Assembly (NCBI RefSeq): GCF_005845215.1
Contig: NZ_SPHO01000017.1
Span: forward strand, 1 to 64,000
Source of the DNA: Clostridium sp. 1001271st1 H5
Lineage (GTDB): Bacteria; Bacillota; Clostridia; Lachnospirales; Lachnospiraceae
Reading direction: 5' to 3'
DNA length: 64,000 nucleotides
Under the pieces are notes generated by a model that was not told the origin of the DNA, searched no databases, and saw nothing but the letters and a program-made list of their open reading frames with translations. Positions 26,294 to 34,145 of the stretch are shown here, piece by piece (the first letter of the stretch is position 1; each line of letters opens with the position of its first letter). The position numbers were made by a program, and so were the translations under genes.

Positions 26294-26482
26294 ACTAATT
26301 CTCCCTTTTCTTTGGTCGTTTTAAAACACATGAAATAAGCATTCTATTTTGGGCTTAAAATATTTTTCTGCCATCTGTACAAAATTGAAGATTTGTTGGA
26401 CTTCCTCCAATTCACTACGCACAGCAGAAACTTGTAAGTTATCTTTATTTATTATTTTTCTCCATGCATCTTTCTGTAAAGA

Positions 26483-26517
26483 CCGGGGGCGCGGCCTTCG
26501 CCATCTATTACCCCCGG
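26483..26517 (-). terminator. Structured hairpin after the Ser-rich secreted protein gene
   Basis: CCGGGGG (26483-26489) pairs with CCCCCGG (26511-26517), with an inner GGC/GCC pairing. On the minus strand it follows the stop of the gene at 26538 by about 20 bases and is followed by TCTTTAC. The T-tract is weak, so read-through into the aminotransferase gene is possible. Confidence 0.5.
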
Positions 26518-26537
26518 CCAGCATTTAGTTAATGCTG

Positions 26538-27257
26538 CTACTTATACACCACCGATAACGTCCCAGACCCCGGAACACTTACAGCCACCGTCTTAGTAAC
26601 CGGGTCCACCTTGACAGCCGGAATCAACTGCCACTGCCCTGTCGCATTGTTATAGAACAATAACTGTACGTTACTGATATTTGCAACCAGATTTGGCACA
26701 TACAGGGAAACCTCTACAGGACCTGTCTTAACAGCGCCTGTAGCAGCATCCTTTGTAATGATTGCGTGTGTTCCTGTCAAGGCATTAAAGCCCGTCAGGT
26801 CCACGCCCTGTACAACCTCATTTAACGGCTTTCCTGCATTGATATCATTAATAGCTGATACCACATCTGAAGGAAGACCTGCGGTTGCTGCCTCACTGTC
26901 TGCAAATGCAACAGCAGTATCGCCGATAACAGCCTCTCCCTTGGAATTGGTTGTTACCTGCTGTCCTGTGGTTGTTACTGTGTCTACTGCAACGCCAATT
27001 GTGCTGCCGGTTGGGCTTGCACTGGTTGTTGCACCTGTAGTCTTGACGCCAGTAGCTGACACAGTTACTGTGGTGTTGGACTTTGAGCTTGTAGTGCTCT
27101 TGTTGCTGCTGGACGAGCCGATGGAACCACTGCCATCGCTTCCGCTGGATGAACTTATGGAACCATTGCTGGACGCACTGCCTGCCGCGAACGCCCATAC
27201 AGGCTGTGAAGCCAAAGCAACTGCCAGCACTAAAGCTGCTATGCATTTCTTTTTCAT
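26538..27257 (-). CDS. Secreted Ser/Thr-rich protein of the capsule locus
   Basis: A 239-residue exported protein with a Sec signal peptide (MKKKC start, hydrophobic AALVLAVALAS, cleavage after AFAA). Residues 28-95 are a Ser/Gly/Thr-rich linker. The remainder (GEAVIGDTAVAFADSE onward) is a small beta-rich domain ending GTLSVVYK at the very C-terminus. I chose ATG 27257 with GAAGGA just upstream; a GTG at 27266 is the longer option. It sits between the CpsBCD/LCP genes and the sugar-biosynthetic genes on the same strand. It matches no family I know; a surface or matrix protein exported with the glycan is a guess. Confidence 0.65.
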   Translation of the reverse strand: MKKKCIAALVLAVALASQPVWAFAAGSASSNGSISSSSGSDGSGSIGSSSSNKSTTSSKSNTTVTVSATGVKTTGATTSASPTGSTIGVAVDTVTTTGQQVTTNSKGEAVIGDTAVAFADSEAATAGLPSDVVSAINDINAGKPLNEVVQGVDLTGFNALTGTHAIITKDAATGAVKTGPVEVSLYVPNLVANISNVQLLFYNNATGQWQLIPAVKVDPVTKTVAVSVPGSGTLSVVYK

Positions 27258-27406
27258 ATCCTTCACCTCTCCTTTCTCTCCTAAGAGTAGTTATATTCAA
27301 TAAACAGCATGGTTTCATGCTGGATATTGCATGTTTACACACACTGGCTGCCAGATGCCGCCCATTTTCCTTCCGAACACCGGATACTGCGGCGTTTCAT
27401 CCCCGC

Positions 27407-28516
27407 TTACCCAATCTCCCGGTAAAATAATTCCAGCAGTATGGGTATCAGTGCTTCCCGGTCCGCATAAAATTCATCAAACCGAAGGGTTACCACACCT
27501 TCCCCGGGAACCGTGTAGAAATCCTCATCCCCCAGTTTTCCCCCCGCCACTGCGTCCATGGCAACTTTCAGATACTGGTCCTTAGTCATATTAGTGACCA
27601 TGTATTCCTGAATCCTATCAAACAGCCTTACCACCAGGCCGCTGTCCTGAGCCGAATGCTTCTGGACAGCCTGGAAAAACCCTTTTATATACTGTTGCTG
27701 CTGGTCCATACGATACAATGCTGAGTGTTCCACATTCGTATCCCGGTAGCGGACAAACACTTCCGCCTGCTTCCCTTTCAGTGTTACAGTTTCCCCCTTT
27801 GCCAGAGCTGGGTCCCGTGTTTCCATTCCACCTGTCTCAATGGTTACGGTGACTCCCCCTATTTCATCATTCAGCACAGGGATGACACTGGTATCAGCTG
27901 CCATATACCATTCTATCTCTAATCCTCCCATTAATTCTGATACTGCGTCCACCATATATTGACAGCTTTTCTCTCTCCCATCACCATAAGCATAAGCCAG
28001 CGTCAGGTGCTGCACATCTTTCCCCAGCTCATTTCCCCTCAAATCAGTAAGCATAATATCAGTCATTGTATCCCGGGGTATCATCAATATCTTTATGGTA
28101 TTCCTCGCCGTATCCTGGGCTATAAGAAATAACCCGTCCGCCTGTCCGCCAAATCCCGTGGTGGTCTTCTCGGTCATCTCTCCCGACCGGTCCACGCCAA
28201 TACACAGGATGGCCTTCACATAGCTGTTGCGTCTGTACTGTTTTCCGTCATATTCAACCACGTCCCTGTCAAAGAGACATTCGTCCCATTGCCCGCTGAC
28301 CTGCCTGTTGTCCTGACTGTTATCCTGACCATTTTCCTGACTGCTTCCCTGACCATTTCCCAGGTCTGCATAATTCCTGGCTGCAATCTCCGCTTCAAGG
28401 ATTTTCCTGTTCCGGTACAGATTCATCCCCGTCCATATGAAACAAGTCAGTGAAATTGCTGCTGCCCCCACAGCAGCCCTGCACAGTGCCCGCTTATGGT
28501 TTCGAAACCAACTCAT
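27407..28516 (-). CDS. LytR-CpsA-Psr (LCP) family glycopolymer transferase
   Basis: A 369-residue membrane-anchored protein with one N-terminal helix (AAVGAAAISLTCFIWTGM, about 15-32). The LCP domain is at about 105-270. It includes LCIGVDRSGEM, GQADGLFLIAQDT with the conserved Asp, IKILMIPRDTMTDI with the pyrophosphate-binding Arg-Asp, LTLAYAYGDG and IGGVTVTIE. LCP enzymes attach undecaprenyl-linked polymers to peptidoglycan. It overlaps the CpsD gene by four bases and is thus part of the cps regulatory block. A Gln/Asn/Gly/Asp-rich segment (about 45-75) separates the helix from the domain. Confidence 0.87.
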   Translation of the reverse strand: MSWFRNHKRALCRAAVGAAAISLTCFIWTGMNLYRNRKILEAEIAARNYADLGNGQGSSQENGQDNSQDNRQVSGQWDECLFDRDVVEYDGKQYRRNSYVKAILCIGVDRSGEMTEKTTTGFGGQADGLFLIAQDTARNTIKILMIPRDTMTDIMLTDLRGNELGKDVQHLTLAYAYGDGREKSCQYMVDAVSELMGGLEIEWYMAADTSVIPVLNDEIGGVTVTIETGGMETRDPALAKGETVTLKGKQAEVFVRYRDTNVEHSALYRMDQQQQYIKGFFQAVQKHSAQDSGLVVRLFDRIQEYMVTNMTKDQYLKVAMDAVAGGKLGDEDFYTVPGEGVVTLRFDEFYADREALIPILLELFYREIG

Positions 28517-29253
28517 ACCTCTGCCTTCTCGTACCTGTCATATTTACCGTAATGACCGTATTTGGAATATTTCCCGTATTTGCCATAGCGCCCATAGTAT
28601 TTGCTGTAATATCCGTTGCGTTCCATGCTCACCTTGTTAAGCACAACCCCAAGAATTCGGCATCCGCTTTTTTCCAGCTGCCCCTTAACCCTCTGCTCCA
28701 GACGGTAGCTTATGGACCCGCTCTCAACTACCATCACCGCTCCGTCACATTGGCGGGCCACGATTGCCCCATCTATCAGGTTGGCCATAGGAGGCGTGTC
28801 AATGATGACATAGTCATACAGCTCCCGCAGCTTGCATATCATATCTCCAAATAAGCTTTCTTCCAAAAGTTCCGCCGGATTGGGCGAATAGGGTCCTGCA
28901 AATATAATGCTGAGATTTTCTATATTTGTATCATAAAGAACATGCTCCAGAGACCGCTGTCCGCTTAAGTACTGTGACAGACCGGCCACCTCCCGTTCCA
29001 GCTGATAACGGGAAACCAGAACGGATTTGCGGATGTCAGCATCTATCATCACTACTCTCTTTCCAATCTGGGACAGAGAGGATGCCAGGGCAAATGTGAT
29101 ATCACTTTTTCCTTCATCAGGAAGAGAGCTGGTCAGCATAATTGTCTTGATGCCGTTTCCGCAGAACTGTATATTGGTCCTCAATGTCTTGATGGCTTCA
29201 TTATAGTGATAGTCATCCTTCATCTCCCTGTTTAATGCAACAAACTGTCTCAT
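28513..29253 (-). CDS. CpsD/CapB-type bacterial tyrosine kinase
   Basis: A 246-residue BY-kinase. Walker A is SSLPDEGKSDITFALA, with Asp where most relatives have Thr. Walker A' is VVMIDADIRKS and Walker B is YVIIDTPPM. The last 30 residues are a tyrosine cluster (repeated YGKY and YSKY units), the usual autophosphorylation tail. It works with the membrane protein CpsC, encoded just upstream with a four-base overlap, to control polymer length and export. CpsB, further upstream, should be the opposing phosphatase. Confidence 0.88.
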   Translation of the reverse strand: MRQFVALNREMKDDYHYNEAIKTLRTNIQFCGNGIKTIMLTSSLPDEGKSDITFALASSLSQIGKRVVMIDADIRKSVLVSRYQLEREVAGLSQYLSGQRSLEHVLYDTNIENLSIIFAGPYSPNPAELLEESLFGDMICKLRELYDYVIIDTPPMANLIDGAIVARQCDGAVMVVESGSISYRLEQRVKGQLEKSGCRILGVVLNKVSMERNGYYSKYYGRYGKYGKYSKYGHYGKYDRYEKAEV

Positions 29254-30035
29254 GACACATGGCCTCCCCTTTTCTTCTTTCTGGATTTCCCTACTGTCGG
29301 CTTATTCCTTGATTTAGAGGAAATCATGGCCTCCTTATCCTCAGGCTTTTCCCCCTCCCGTTCCGGTACAGATGCCAGGACAGATAACCCAAGGTACTTT
29401 GTAACATCTTCCTCAGTGCGGATTGTATCATTCATAACCACATTCACAGTGATAACGCCGCATACAAGTACGGCTCCCAGCAGACCGCCAATCAAAGCAT
29501 TCTTTACGTTGCTGGGACTTGATTTGAGTATGGGAACCTCACCCTCTTCAATCAGTTTAGGAGGCACCATCTCCATAATATCCCCAATATAATCAGAGGA
29601 TGTGGTTGCAATCTTGTCTGCGATTAGCTTTGCCATGGCTGGGTCCGGGTCCTCCACAGAGATGGAAAGGATTCGTGTGTCCTGAGGATTGTCAATGGTG
29701 ACTTTTTCTACTAAATCTTTATATGTAAGGTCCAGTTCCATATCTTCAATGACCTGGCCCAGAACCCTTCTGCTTGTCACGATGATTTTATAATCCTTGG
29801 TCAGCTGGCTTCCTATCTGAAGGTCAGCCAGTGATGTCAGCGTGGTTTCTTTTGAGAGAATATAAACCATTGCAGTGGACTTATACTGCGGGGTAAGTAC
29901 AAATGCGCTGAATGCGCCTGCCACTCCTCCAAACAATATAATGGTTCCCAATATAAACCATATCTTGCGCCGGAACTCCCCCAGCAATTCCAAGAGGTCT
30001 ATCTCAATCTCGTTGTCATCATACGTCTTTTCCAT
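29250..30035 (-). CDS. CpsC/Wzz-type chain-length determinant and kinase activator
   Basis: A 261-residue membrane protein with the Wzz layout: a cytoplasmic start EIDLLELLGEFRRKIW, a first helix about 30-52, an extracytoplasmic domain (QYKSTAMVYILSKE onward) and a second helix near 185-205 (ALIGGLLGAVLVCGVITVNVV). A basic cytoplasmic tail ends SRNKPTVGKSRKKKRGG. In Gram-positives this protein activates the separate CpsD kinase through its C-terminal tail. It overlaps the kinase gene by four bases. Confidence 0.85.
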   Translation of the reverse strand: MEKTYDDNEIEIDLLELLGEFRRKIWFILGTIILFGGVAGAFSAFVLTPQYKSTAMVYILSKETTLTSLADLQIGSQLTKDYKIIVTSRRVLGQVIEDMELDLTYKDLVEKVTIDNPQDTRILSISVEDPDPAMAKLIADKIATTSSDYIGDIMEMVPPKLIEEGEVPILKSSPSNVKNALIGGLLGAVLVCGVITVNVVMNDTIRTEEDVTKYLGLSVLASVPEREGEKPEDKEAMISSKSRNKPTVGKSRKKKRGGHVS

Positions 30036-30101
30036 GCGTCTTCCTGTTCTCCTGTTTTCTTAATCATGTTATCTTACCGTGCTATCTTTTCAGTATTCGT
30101 A

Positions 30102-30812
30102 CTATCTTTTTAGTATTATTTTCTTCGCATTCCCCCGCAGCAGGCTGTGGAGCCTGCGCCCCTCCAGATGTCTGACCAACCAGCGAAAGCTCTCCTCAAT
30201 ATCCGGCTTTCTATAGTCCATACGGTGCATATCAGTTCCCAGGCAAAAAATTCTGCCCTCCATAACCTGTCTCCTGCACCAGCGGACCTCTTTATCCCAT
30301 ATACCCTTTCCATTCAGACTGCTAAAATTCATCTGCAGCCTGCAGTCGCATTGTGCCAATTCCGACAGGTTGGCCCCTTCTCTCAGACATTCATAACGTT
30401 CCACATGGGCTATAATTGGTATATATCTGGCCATGGTCAGTTTCCTTATTGCCTGGTACATCTTCTCATAGGGCACCTGGGGGTCAAATTCCACCAGCAC
30501 ATATTGGCTTTCCTCTAAAGTAAGGGCCTTCCCTGTCCTGAGATGGTCCACCAATCCTTCGTGATAATAGGTCTCCTGTCCCAGGCCCGTCATGAAATCC
30601 GGCGCGATTTTCTGTGCTTCCTCCTTCAGACGTTCCGACAGTTCATACAGATTGGAAGGTAAACCGCGCCTGGAGTAGTGAGGTGTGGCTAATATGTACC
30701 GGATTCCCTGCCTGTAGGATTCTTCCAGCATCCTCCTGCTCTCATCCCAATCCCTGGAACCGTCATCAATTCCCGGAAGGATATGTGCATGCATATCAAT
30801 GATTCCCGTCAT
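30102..30812 (-). CDS. CpsB/CapC-type metal-dependent tyrosine phosphatase (PHP fold)
   Basis: A 236-residue PHP-family phosphatase. Metal-binding motifs are IIDMHAHILPGIDDGS at residues 4-19, ATPHYSRRG near 41, PIIAHVERYE near 133 and CLGTDMHRM near 190. CpsB enzymes remove phosphate from the tyrosine tail of CpsD and so regulate capsule assembly. The ATG overlaps the upstream regulator's stop by four bases (ATGA), which links the regulator and the cps genes in one transcript. Confidence 0.87.
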   Translation of the reverse strand: MTGIIDMHAHILPGIDDGSRDWDESRRMLEESYRQGIRYILATPHYSRRGLPSNLYELSERLKEEAQKIAPDFMTGLGQETYYHEGLVDHLRTGKALTLEESQYVLVEFDPQVPYEKMYQAIRKLTMARYIPIIAHVERYECLREGANLSELAQCDCRLQMNFSSLNGKGIWDKEVRWCRRQVMEGRIFCLGTDMHRMDYRKPDIEESFRWLVRHLEGRRLHSLLRGNAKKIILKR

Positions 30813-31267
30813 ATCATCACCCCATTATATTTCCGGTACAGGTTTTTCAGATAGGGCATCATGTCCTCAGCCCATATATATTCAGGCATATAGCTTCCGG
30901 AAAACAGTGTGATATACTCCGGATTTCCCTTGATGAATTCATAAAAATCACAGGCAAACTGCTCTGTATCCACCGCATAGCTGCCTCGTTTTTTTATCAG
31001 TATTTTCTCAATTCCATATTCCATCAGACTCATTCGAAGACGATAATATACAACCCTTAAATTGTTTTTCGCCGTGCTCTCTTTAATGTTTTCATACAGC
31101 AGATACGTCATCTGGGATAAGGAAACACTGCTTCCACGTTTTTCGACCATGATTGCAAGCATCTCTTTTGCTTTGCTGCTGGGAAAATAAACCATTTTAC
31201 CGTTTACATAAACATCAAATCCGTCAAAGGTCTTTATAAATATAGTTGCATTCTCCGTTTCTGCCAT
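30809..31267 (-). CDS. Receiver-less SARP/OmpR-type winged-helix regulator
   Basis: A 152-residue protein built of a winged-helix DNA-binding domain (IKTFDGFDVYVNGKMVYF, SSKAKEMLAIMVEKRG, STAKNNLRVVYYRLRMSLMEYGI). A C-terminal helical extension with SGSYMPEYIWAED follows. This is the output half of Lachnospiraceae SARP-like response regulators without a receiver domain. The start at 31267 was chosen because it aligns exactly with the N-terminus of the paralogue at 31888-32358 and has GGGAG upstream; a longer frame reaches 31342. Direct coupling to CpsB suggests it controls the capsule operon. Confidence 0.73.
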   Translation of the reverse strand: MAETENATIFIKTFDGFDVYVNGKMVYFPSSKAKEMLAIMVEKRGSSVSLSQMTYLLYENIKESTAKNNLRVVYYRLRMSLMEYGIEKILIKKRGSYAVDTEQFACDFYEFIKGNPEYITLFSGSYMPEYIWAEDMMPYLKNLYRKYNGVMI

Positions 31268-31545
31268 CAGCGTTATTTCTCCCGTTATTTCAAGCCGCAT
31301 ACCACTGTTCTTTGTAAGGATATACCACTCAATTGCTTTCAAATTCGTTACAAAACCGTTTCAATATGTAATAAAATGGGATTTTTGTCATTTTATGTAT
31401 AATTTTCATATATTTTAGCAATCTATAAATTGCATAAAACTAACGCCAGTCTCATGACGTTACCAGACATGCAGGCAGAATTATATGAATCATTTAATAA
31501 CAAAGGATATATAACATGAACAGGAAACCAGGAATAAAATTCAAA

Positions 31546-31573
31546 AAACCACATAATCCAAATTATGTGGTTT
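31546..31573 (-). terminator. Perfect 12-bp hairpin with T-tract (minus strand)
   Basis: AAACCACATAAT (31546-31557), loop of four, ATTATGTGGTTT (31562-31573). Read leftwards it continues into TTTGAATTTTATT. It could be a second terminator for the upstream regulator or an attenuator in the leader of the cps operon, about 280 bases ahead of the first gene. Confidence 0.55.
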
Positions 31574-31833
31574 ATCTTAGATGTGTTTAAACCTCAATAT
31601 GCTTTTCCTTAATTTGTTCCATTCTTGACAGAATCAATCTCCATGCCATCTCCATACATCAGTCTCTCCCCATGTACACAGTCACCCCATACACTGAAAT
31701 CTAAGTTTCATGTGTTGAATCATCATATCATTATTACCAATTCCTGCCAATCTGAGGGGGGACACAAACCCCGGAAGAATGCATTTATACCGTCATATCA
31801 TGAAACTGGTCATATGATTTCATTTAATACAAC

Positions 31834-31866
31834 AAAAAAGAGGCATCCATTACGGAACACCTCTTT
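31834..31866 (-). terminator. Terminator of the upstream SARP-like regulator
   Basis: AAAGAGG (31837-31843) pairs with CCTCTTT (31860-31866); on the minus strand the stem is followed by a run of Ts. It starts 22 bases past the stop codon of the regulator at 31888. Confidence 0.7.
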
Positions 31867-31887
31867 CTGAATACTGGTCAACCACTC

Positions 31888-32358
31888 TTATTTAAATTTA
31901 TCCCCCGATTCCCCTTCATCAAAATAATCCCTTATCAAATTCGACAGCGTAACCTCTGCCCAGCTATACTCCGGCATATACTCCCCAACAAAAAAGTTAG
32001 ACGCCCCCTTGACCTGCCGGACCATATCGTAGCTGTCGCAGACCACTGCTTCCTTATTAACGGCATAGGTTCCCCTGCCCTTTACAACGATTTTCTCAAT
32101 CCCATATTTCTTCAGGGTCTGCTTCAGTCTATGCCACGCTAAATGGACCGCCTGCTTGGCTGCAGTCTCATCCCGTTCTCCTTCATTTAAAATTTCAGCC
32201 AGGTGAGATAATGTTACTTCCTTACCGCTCCAGTCCACAAGTACTGCGAGAAGTTCTTTGGCTTTGCTGCTGGAAAAGTATATCAGCTCACCTTTATAAT
32301 ACAAATCAAACCCACCAAAGGTTTTTACATATACCTTATCCGACGTTATATCAAACAT
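31888..32358 (-). CDS. Receiver-less SARP/OmpR-type winged-helix regulator, paralogue
   Basis: A 156-residue protein clearly paralogous to the regulator at 30809-31267: VKTFGGFDLYYKGELIYFSSSKAKELLAVLVD, then AAKQAVHLAWHRLKQTLKKYGIEKIVVKGRGTYAV, and VGEYMPEYSWAEVTL at the end. It has the winged helix and C-terminal extension but no receiver or sensor domain, so its signal is unknown. It lies upstream of the cps operon, separated by 620 bases and terminators, and may activate that operon. AGGTGAG precedes the ATG. Confidence 0.73.
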   Translation of the reverse strand: MFDITSDKVYVKTFGGFDLYYKGELIYFSSSKAKELLAVLVDWSGKEVTLSHLAEILNEGERDETAAKQAVHLAWHRLKQTLKKYGIEKIVVKGRGTYAVNKEAVVCDSYDMVRQVKGASNFFVGEYMPEYSWAEVTLSNLIRDYFDEGESGDKFK

Positions 32359-32505
32359 GACTCATGCTCACCTATCATCCCATATTCAAAGAGAATCACC
32401 TTCTCTTTGTCTCCTCCGCAACCATCAGGGCCTACCTATATGTTAACATAAATGTCATTGCAAGACCAGTTGTATACATACTAAAATGCAAATAATGCCC
32501 CTCCT

Positions 32506-32533
32506 ATTTTACCTAAAATACGTAAATTTTCAA
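32506..32533 (-). promoter_or_regulatory. Possible promoter of the SARP-like regulator
   Basis: On the minus strand TTGAAA (32528-32533), a 16-base spacer and TAAAAT (32506-32511) resemble a sigma-A promoter. It would give a leader of about 140 bases containing the 9-bp hairpin at 32387-32409. AT-rich surroundings make chance matches common. Confidence 0.35.
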
Positions 32534-32585
32534 CTGGTTTATTTTATTTACTTTTTTAATCCGTTCTTCCAAGGTTTGTAACCCG

Positions 32586-32640
32586 CCATAGTAAAAAGAA
32601 AGGCCCCGTTCAATCCCCGGAGCCTCTCTTTTCACTATGG
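32586..32640. terminator. Long palindromic terminator of the purine operon
   Basis: A 55-base imperfect palindrome: CCATAGT (32586-32592) pairs with ACTATGG (32634-32640), and the inner arms pair AAAGAAAGGCCCCG against CCGGAGCCTCTCTTT. Both strands carry T-runs within the stem arms. It lies about 120 bases past the last xanthine dehydrogenase gene. Confidence 0.7.
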
Positions 32641-32761
32641 TCTTTGGTATCTTATCCTAAAACCCTTATATATCCAGGTGCTGACCGCAGCTTCCTCAGG
32701 GCTGCCGCCTTCACCACACCTGCGTTTTAATGCCTTCTTTGCGTTCCGGATACATCCCCCC

Positions 32762-33247
32762 TTATTTCCCCACTACCTTATACGTCTCCTCCACAATCCG
32801 TTCCATGGCGTTAAGGATGTTTTCATATCCCGTGCACCTGCACAGATGTCCGGATATGAGCTTGCGCAGTTCATCGCGGTTATACCGCTTTCCGGTACCT
32901 ACAATCTCCACCGCTGTCATGATTAATCCCGGCGTACAGAAGCCGCACTGTACGGCTGCTTCCTCGATAAATGCCTTCTGGATGGGACTCAGTTCGCCGT
33001 TTGGCCCCTTTAACCCTTCCACGGTCATGATACTGCGGCCTTCCGCCCACATGGTCAGGTAGATGCAGCTGTCTATGGCCTCTCCGTCCACCAGCACCGT
33101 GCAGGCGCCGCACTCTCCTACTTCACAGCCCTTTTTCACGCTGGTCAGCCCCAGACGGTTCCGCAGGGTTTCCAGTAGGGATTCTCTTGGGTCCACTGCC
33201 AACTCCACTTCTTTTCCATTAACAGTCATATGCACAATATTAAGCAT
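32762..33247 (-). CDS. Xanthine dehydrogenase-type [2Fe-2S] small subunit
   Basis: A 161-residue iron-sulfur subunit of a molybdenum hydroxylase. Residues 1-75 are a plant-type ferredoxin domain with cluster cysteines C41, C46, C49 and C61 (GCEVGECGACTVL). The second domain holds C101, C104, C136 and C138 (CGFCTPG and CRCTGY). It passes electrons from the molybdenum site to FAD. The start at 33247 follows GGAGG and overlaps the FAD-subunit gene by eight bases; an upstream in-frame start lacks a ribosome site. It is the last of three subunit genes and of the purine operon. Confidence 0.9.
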   Translation of the reverse strand: MLNIVHMTVNGKEVELAVDPRESLLETLRNRLGLTSVKKGCEVGECGACTVLVDGEAIDSCIYLTMWAEGRSIMTVEGLKGPNGELSPIQKAFIEEAAVQCGFCTPGLIMTAVEIVGTGKRYNRDELRKLISGHLCRCTGYENILNAMERIVEETYKVVGK

Positions 33248-34127
33248 CCCACTCACCTCCTGCATTGATTACGGCCTGCCTTACGGCACGTCTGCCCAGC
33301 TCTTCCACCAGCTGAAGCCGGAACTCCTTGGAAGCCCTCCAGCTGGAACGAGGATTTACTTCCTCCAGAGCACCCTTTCCCACAGCCTGGGCCAGGGCCT
33401 CCCCTGTCTCCATTCCCTTTACAGCCTCCTCTGTCTTATGACAGCGGATTGGGGTGGGCGCAGCCACGCCGTATCCCAGACGGATATCCTGGATGTGTTT
33501 CTTATCCTCTGACAGCTTCACGCTGACAGCGCATCCCAGGGTGGCAATCTCCATGGCGTTCCTCTTGCCATATTTAATGTAATGTCCGCCGTAGCCCTGG
33601 TAGTTCTCTTTCTTTATCCGGATGGCCGTCAGAACTTCGTCATGGTTCCTCACAGTCCTTCCCGGTCCTGTGTACCACTGGCTGATGGGCACCTCCCTGA
33701 CGCCGTCCGGCCCCTTAAGGACCAAAACCGCGTCCAGACAGCACAGGCTGCTGGCACTGTCGGCGCTGGTCACGCCATTGCACACATTGCCGCCAATGGT
33801 CCCGATATTGCGCAGCTGGGGACCGCCTGCCATATCCACTGCATCTCCCAGCATGGGAATGTGCTTCTGTATGATGCTGTTATTGGTTATATGGGAAAAT
33901 GTGGTGGCCGGGCCAATGACAATGGTTCCGTCCTCCTCCATTCTTATGCCTTCCAGTTCCTTAATTCCGTGAATGCTTACCAGGGAACAGCCTGCCAGCT
34001 TTCCTTCCCTGATTTTTATCAGCACATCGCTGCCTCCGGAGATGACCACTGCCTCAGGGTCTTCCACTAGGGCGCGCACCGCATCTTCCACATCTGCTGC
34101 CTGATAAAATTTTTCTATATCATACAT
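33240..34127 (-). CDS. Xanthine dehydrogenase-type FAD-binding subunit
   Basis: A 295-residue FAD subunit of the CoxM/XdhB family. FAD-binding motifs are VISGGSDVLIKIREGKL near residue 28 and TIGGNVCNGVTSADSASSL near 112. The C-terminal CO-dehydrogenase-flavoprotein domain follows (GYGVAAPTPIRC). It accepts electrons from the iron-sulfur subunit and passes them to NAD or another acceptor. It lies 18 bases after the molybdenum subunit gene and overlaps the small-subunit gene. Confidence 0.88.
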   Translation of the reverse strand: MYDIEKFYQAADVEDAVRALVEDPEAVVISGGSDVLIKIREGKLAGCSLVSIHGIKELEGIRMEEDGTIVIGPATTFSHITNNSIIQKHIPMLGDAVDMAGGPQLRNIGTIGGNVCNGVTSADSASSLCCLDAVLVLKGPDGVREVPISQWYTGPGRTVRNHDEVLTAIRIKKENYQGYGGHYIKYGKRNAMEIATLGCAVSVKLSEDKKHIQDIRLGYGVAAPTPIRCHKTEEAVKGMETGEALAQAVGKGALEEVNPRSSWRASKEFRLQLVEELGRRAVRQAVINAGGEWDA

Positions 34128-34145
34128 GCTGTTTCACCGCCCTTT

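Larger units (their letters stand above)
31268..31887. other. Long AT-rich intergenic region between the two regulators
   Basis: About 620 bases without a credible gene. It holds the terminator of the right-hand regulator (31834-31866), a second perfect hairpin with 12-bp arms at 31546-31573 (AAACCACATAAT against ATTATGTGGTTT, loop of four) that on the minus strand runs into TTTGAATTTTATT, and the presumed promoter of the cps operon nearer 31.3-31.5 kb. An 81-codon frame at 31625-31870 has no ribosome site and unlikely composition. Confidence 0.55.
32359..32761. other. Intergenic region between the purine operon and the regulator
   Basis: About 400 bases with no gene. Contents: a perfect 9-bp hairpin CAAAGAGAA/TTCTCTTTG at 32387-32409 in the likely leader of the regulator gene, a possible minus-strand promoter at 32506-32533, and the long terminator palindrome of the purine operon at 32586-32640. 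Confidence 0.5.

Noticed and set aside
26321-26524. 67-codon minus-strand frame upstream of the aminotransferase
   Set aside because: No ribosome site, it overlaps the hairpin at 26483-26517, and its first half is arginine/tryptophan-rich junk. The AT-rich second half might be a gene remnant, but I cannot support that.
31625-31870. 81-codon plus-strand frame in the intergenic region
   Set aside because: No ribosome site, no recognisable features, and it overlaps a terminator.
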